Assembly (NCBI RefSeq): GCF_003958625.1
Contig: NZ_RSEL01000005.1
Coordinates: 310,001 to 374,000 of the forward strand
DNA: 64,000 nt
Source: Tsuneonella rigui
GTDB taxonomy: Bacteria; Pseudomonadota; Alphaproteobacteria; Sphingomonadales; Sphingomonadaceae
Direction of reading: 5' to 3'
Positions 59,381-64,000 of this stretch are shown piece by piece. Made by a program: the position numbers and the translations under genes. The notes beneath the pieces are model-generated. The model saw nothing but the letters and a program-made list of their open reading frames with translations, had not been told where the DNA came from and searched no databases. How positions within the stretch are numbered: position 1 is the first letter of the stretch; each line of letters begins with the position of its first letter.

Positions 59381-59470
59381 TCGTCATCCCCGCGAAAGCG
59401 GGGACCCATCTCCCGCCGAAGCGTGAAACGCAGCCTCGGTGATGGGCACCCGCTTTCGCGGGGGTGACGG
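59381..59470. repeat. REP-like palindromic element between convergent genes
   Basis: TCATCCCCGCGAAAGCGGGGACCCAT and, inverted, GGGCACCCGCTTTCGCGGGGGTGAC form two hairpins (CCCCGCGAAAGCGGGG) and a large dyad. Such elements are dispersed in Sphingomonadales genomes. Placed between the ends of the GNAT and secA genes it could end transcription from both sides. Confidence 0.75.
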
Positions 59471-59493
59471 GCATGATTGGGGCAGACGTTAGC

Positions 59494-62259
<2,766 letters not shown>

Positions 62260-62354
62260 GGGAGTGGCCTGACGGCTGGAGGTACGGATGCGCGCCCCGC
62301 CCGCGCGCGAGCGCAGGTGCGGAGCGTCAGATTACGGCGCGATGGAAGGCGGCG

Positions 62355-62657
62355 TTACTCGAACGCGCGGTCGGGACCGAATTGTACCGTCGGGATGTAG
62401 ATGACGATCGGCTTGCGCGGCGCACAGCCGGGCTGCGTGATCGTCTTGCCCTGGGCATTCACCCGCTGGGGCAGCGCGCTGCAGGCGGCCTGCTGCGAGC
62501 CCTGCGGCGCGGTCGTGCTGTTTTCAACCTGGTGGCCGAAATCGAGCATCATGCGCGCATGCGCCGGCGTGCCGGTGGCGGCAAGCCCGGTGATGAGCGC
62601 AAGACAAGCGAGGATGCGACGCAACATAGCGCGGGTCAGATAAGCTTTGGCGGCCAT
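62355..62657 (-). CDS. Small secreted protein of unknown function
   Basis: A protein of 100 residues from ATG 62657, which has GGGGGGTGGACGAG upstream; ATG 62627 is an alternative. LRRILACLALITGLAATGTPAHA is a signal peptide. The mature chain has two Cys (AACSALPQ, PGCAPRKP) and ends YIPTVQFGPDRAFE. No domain recognised. Confidence 0.6.
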   Translation of the reverse strand: MAAKAYLTRAMLRRILACLALITGLAATGTPAHARMMLDFGHQVENSTTAPQGSQQAACSALPQRVNAQGKTITQPGCAPRKPIVIYIPTVQFGPDRAFE

Positions 62658-62774
62658 CTCGTCCACCCCCCAGTGAAACGCGGTTACATTACATCGAACT
62701 GTGCACTGCCTTAGCGGCGCGCGCTGAACGAAACTTGAACGCAAGGCCCTTATTGGGCCGATAAGCGAAAAAAA

Positions 62775-63392
62775 TCAGTCGGAAAGCTGGGTCCGCTCGG
62801 TTTTGAAGGTCATTGTCGTGACGCTGCGGACCGGTTGGCCGTCCTTGTCGGTCATCGGGCTGATGGCGGACTTGGGAATGTTTGCGCAAGCTGCCGCGCC
62901 CGGGCTGACCATCTTCCCCCCGGGCCCGGACACAGGCTCGGAATCCGACAGAACCTCGCAAGACGAAACGGAGCCGTCTTTTTCCACCACGAAGCGATAT
63001 GAGACCAGCATGATCGGTGGAAGCGTACGCGCCGTGTCGGGGATTTGCCACCGGACCGAGCTCGACCAAGTACCGGCGATGGCTTGGCCAGCCGAATCCT
63101 TGGCGGGAGTGAAGCGGGCGCGGGCGCGGATGAGTTCGCAAGTGGCCGTGTCGAGATGTGCGTTCCCGCTGCTCTCCTGAACGGTGCAGTCGGTCACGCT
63201 GCCGTCTGCAGCCACACCCAGTACGAAGCGAACTACCCCCTGAGCCTCCTCGCGCAAAGCCGCAGCGGGATAGTCGTTTGCGGTGACCCATGTGCCCGGA
63301 TTCCCCGTGGGCCGCGGCGCCGCCGGCTCGGCTGCGACCGCGGGCGCGGTGCTGAGAAGCAGCGCTGAGGCTGCAAGGCTTTGGATTCGCAT
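62775..63392 (-). CDS. Periplasmic TonB C-terminal domain protein
   Basis: A protein of 205 residues from ATG 63392 with signal peptide MRIQSLAASALLLSTAPAVAA. Then ANDYPAAALREEAQGVVRFVLGVAADG and SGNAHLDTATCELIRARARF match the TonB C-terminal domain. No membrane anchor or Pro-rich spacer, so it is a soluble relative. A second, weaker beta-type half follows (MLVSYRFVVEKDGSVSSCEV). Function uncertain. Confidence 0.82.
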   Translation of the reverse strand: MRIQSLAASALLLSTAPAVAAEPAAPRPTGNPGTWVTANDYPAAALREEAQGVVRFVLGVAADGSVTDCTVQESSGNAHLDTATCELIRARARFTPAKDSAGQAIAGTWSSSVRWQIPDTARTLPPIMLVSYRFVVEKDGSVSSCEVLSDSEPVSGPGGKMVSPGAAACANIPKSAISPMTDKDGQPVRSVTTMTFKTERTQLSD

Positions 63393-63478
63393 AGCATATT
63401 GGTGCAATAACTCGCGCCGTCCGTAAAGGGCTGCCCCCCAGTTGCAGGGGCTTTCGCGCAAGCTTATGCGCAGCCGCG

Positions 63479-64000
63479 ATGGACCTGCACCGCTCCCCCC
63501 TCGCCCGCGCTTTCCCGGCAATGCCGAAAATCGCCGGCGTCACGGCCCGCGTGGCGCGCGCCGGGTACAAGGATTGGGGCCGCTGCGACCTGACCTTCGT
63601 CGAACTGGATGAAGGCACCGCCGTCTCAGGCGTGTTCACCCGCAACGTGTGCTGTTCGAGCGAGGTGGAGTTGGGCCGCGAGCAAGCGCGGCTCGGCAAG
63701 GCGCGCGCGCTGATTGTCAATGCGGGCAACTCGAACGCCTTCACCGGCTATCGCGGGCGCGAGGCGGTCGAAGTGATCATGGCCCAAGTCGCCGATCATC
63801 TAGGCTGCGCGCCGAGCGAAGTGTTCGTCTCGTCGACCGGCGTGATCGGCGTCCCGCTGCCGCAGGACAAGGCGCGCGAGGGACTCGCTGCCGCCTTCAA
63901 TGCACCTGAGTGCTCGTGGGAGGAAGCCGCCGCAACTATCGGAACCACCGACACTTTCACGAAAGGCGCAGTGGCCACGGCGGTGATCGGCGACAAGACC
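63479..64000 (+). CDS. argJ: ArgJ: glutamate N-acetyltransferase (N-terminal part, runs off the window)
   Basis: ATG 63479, open to the last base (174 codons seen). ArgJ moves the acetyl group from acetylornithine to glutamate in arginine synthesis. FPAMPKIAGVTARVARAGYK, TAVSGVFTRNVCCSS, ALIVNAGNSNAFTG and FVSSTGVIGVPLP are ArgJ blocks. The autocleavage Thr lies beyond the window end. Divergent from the TonB-domain gene. Confidence 0.92.
   Translation, partial: MDLHRSPLARAFPAMPKIAGVTARVARAGYKDWGRCDLTFVELDEGTAVSGVFTRNVCCSSEVELGREQARLGKARALIVNAGNSNAFTGYRGREAVEVIMAQVADHLGCAPSEVFVSSTGVIGVPLPQDKAREGLAAAFNAPECSWEEAAATIGTTDTFTKGAVATAVIGDKT

Overview
The window is 64 kb of dense, high-GC bacterial chromosome. 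Many start codons are GTG or TTG, and neighbouring genes often overlap by 4 bases (ATGA type). Gene content points to an alphaproteobacterium, most likely order Sphingomonadales (Sphingomonas/Erythrobacter/Novosphingobium-like): a ferredoxin-type 2-oxoacid oxidoreductase pair, a single LolC/E-type permease, small PilZ proteins, sphingomonad-like small orphan proteins and a REP-like palindrome. This is inferred from recall of families, not from a search.

Layout. 1-5.3 kb: end of an Amj-type lipid II flippase, an MFS transporter, a NamZ-type (DUF1343) muramidase, a DOMON-like protein, tyrS and a PilZ protein. 5.3-10 kb: a second MFS transporter, cysK, a dienelactone hydrolase-like protein, a zinc ribbon and an acyl-CoA ligase. 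10-24.3 kb: dnaE, a glutathione peroxidase cluster, lipoprotein release (LolD plus permease), purF-SDR, a second PilZ protein, a serine hydrolase coupled to cyclopropane fatty acid synthase, a PAP2 phosphatase and a YdjM-like membrane protein. 24.3-36.4 kb: korAB, a hydrolase with rppH, a TPR protein, rsmB-guaB, an M28 peptidase, 3-hydroxybutyrate dehydrogenase and a YpfJ-like metallopeptidase. 36.4-48.5 kb: BlaI/M56 pair, FMN-dependent 2-hydroxyacid oxidase, DUF202 protein, a membrane-anchored winged-helix regulator, a putative zincin lipoprotein behind sdhCDA (no sdhB), an SDR, a subclass B3-like metallo-beta-lactamase, prmA and a frameshifted coiled-coil gene. 48.5-55.6 kb: ligA, GNAT, lipoprotein hydrolase, recN, an EAL protein and nadK. 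57.1-64 kb: KTSC protein, two very small proteins, TauE/SafE, GNAT, secA, two secreted proteins and the start of argJ.

The clearest accessory feature is at 55.6-57.1 kb. An intact tRNA-Asn(GUU) gene is followed by about 1.4 kb of lower-GC DNA that ends in a perfect 46-bp copy of the tRNA 3' end, the hallmark of integration into a tRNA gene. The insert has no integrase. It carries repeated ACTGTGGCTT motifs near both ends and two overlapping reading frames, which look like one gene joined by a -1 frameshift at an in-frame A_AAA_AAC heptamer. This mini-element is the best candidate for something undescribed. Other points of interest are an exact 20-nt-period GTCGCC repeat before the YdjM-like gene, the missing sdhB, the zincin-like lipoprotein and the polytopic winged-helix regulator.
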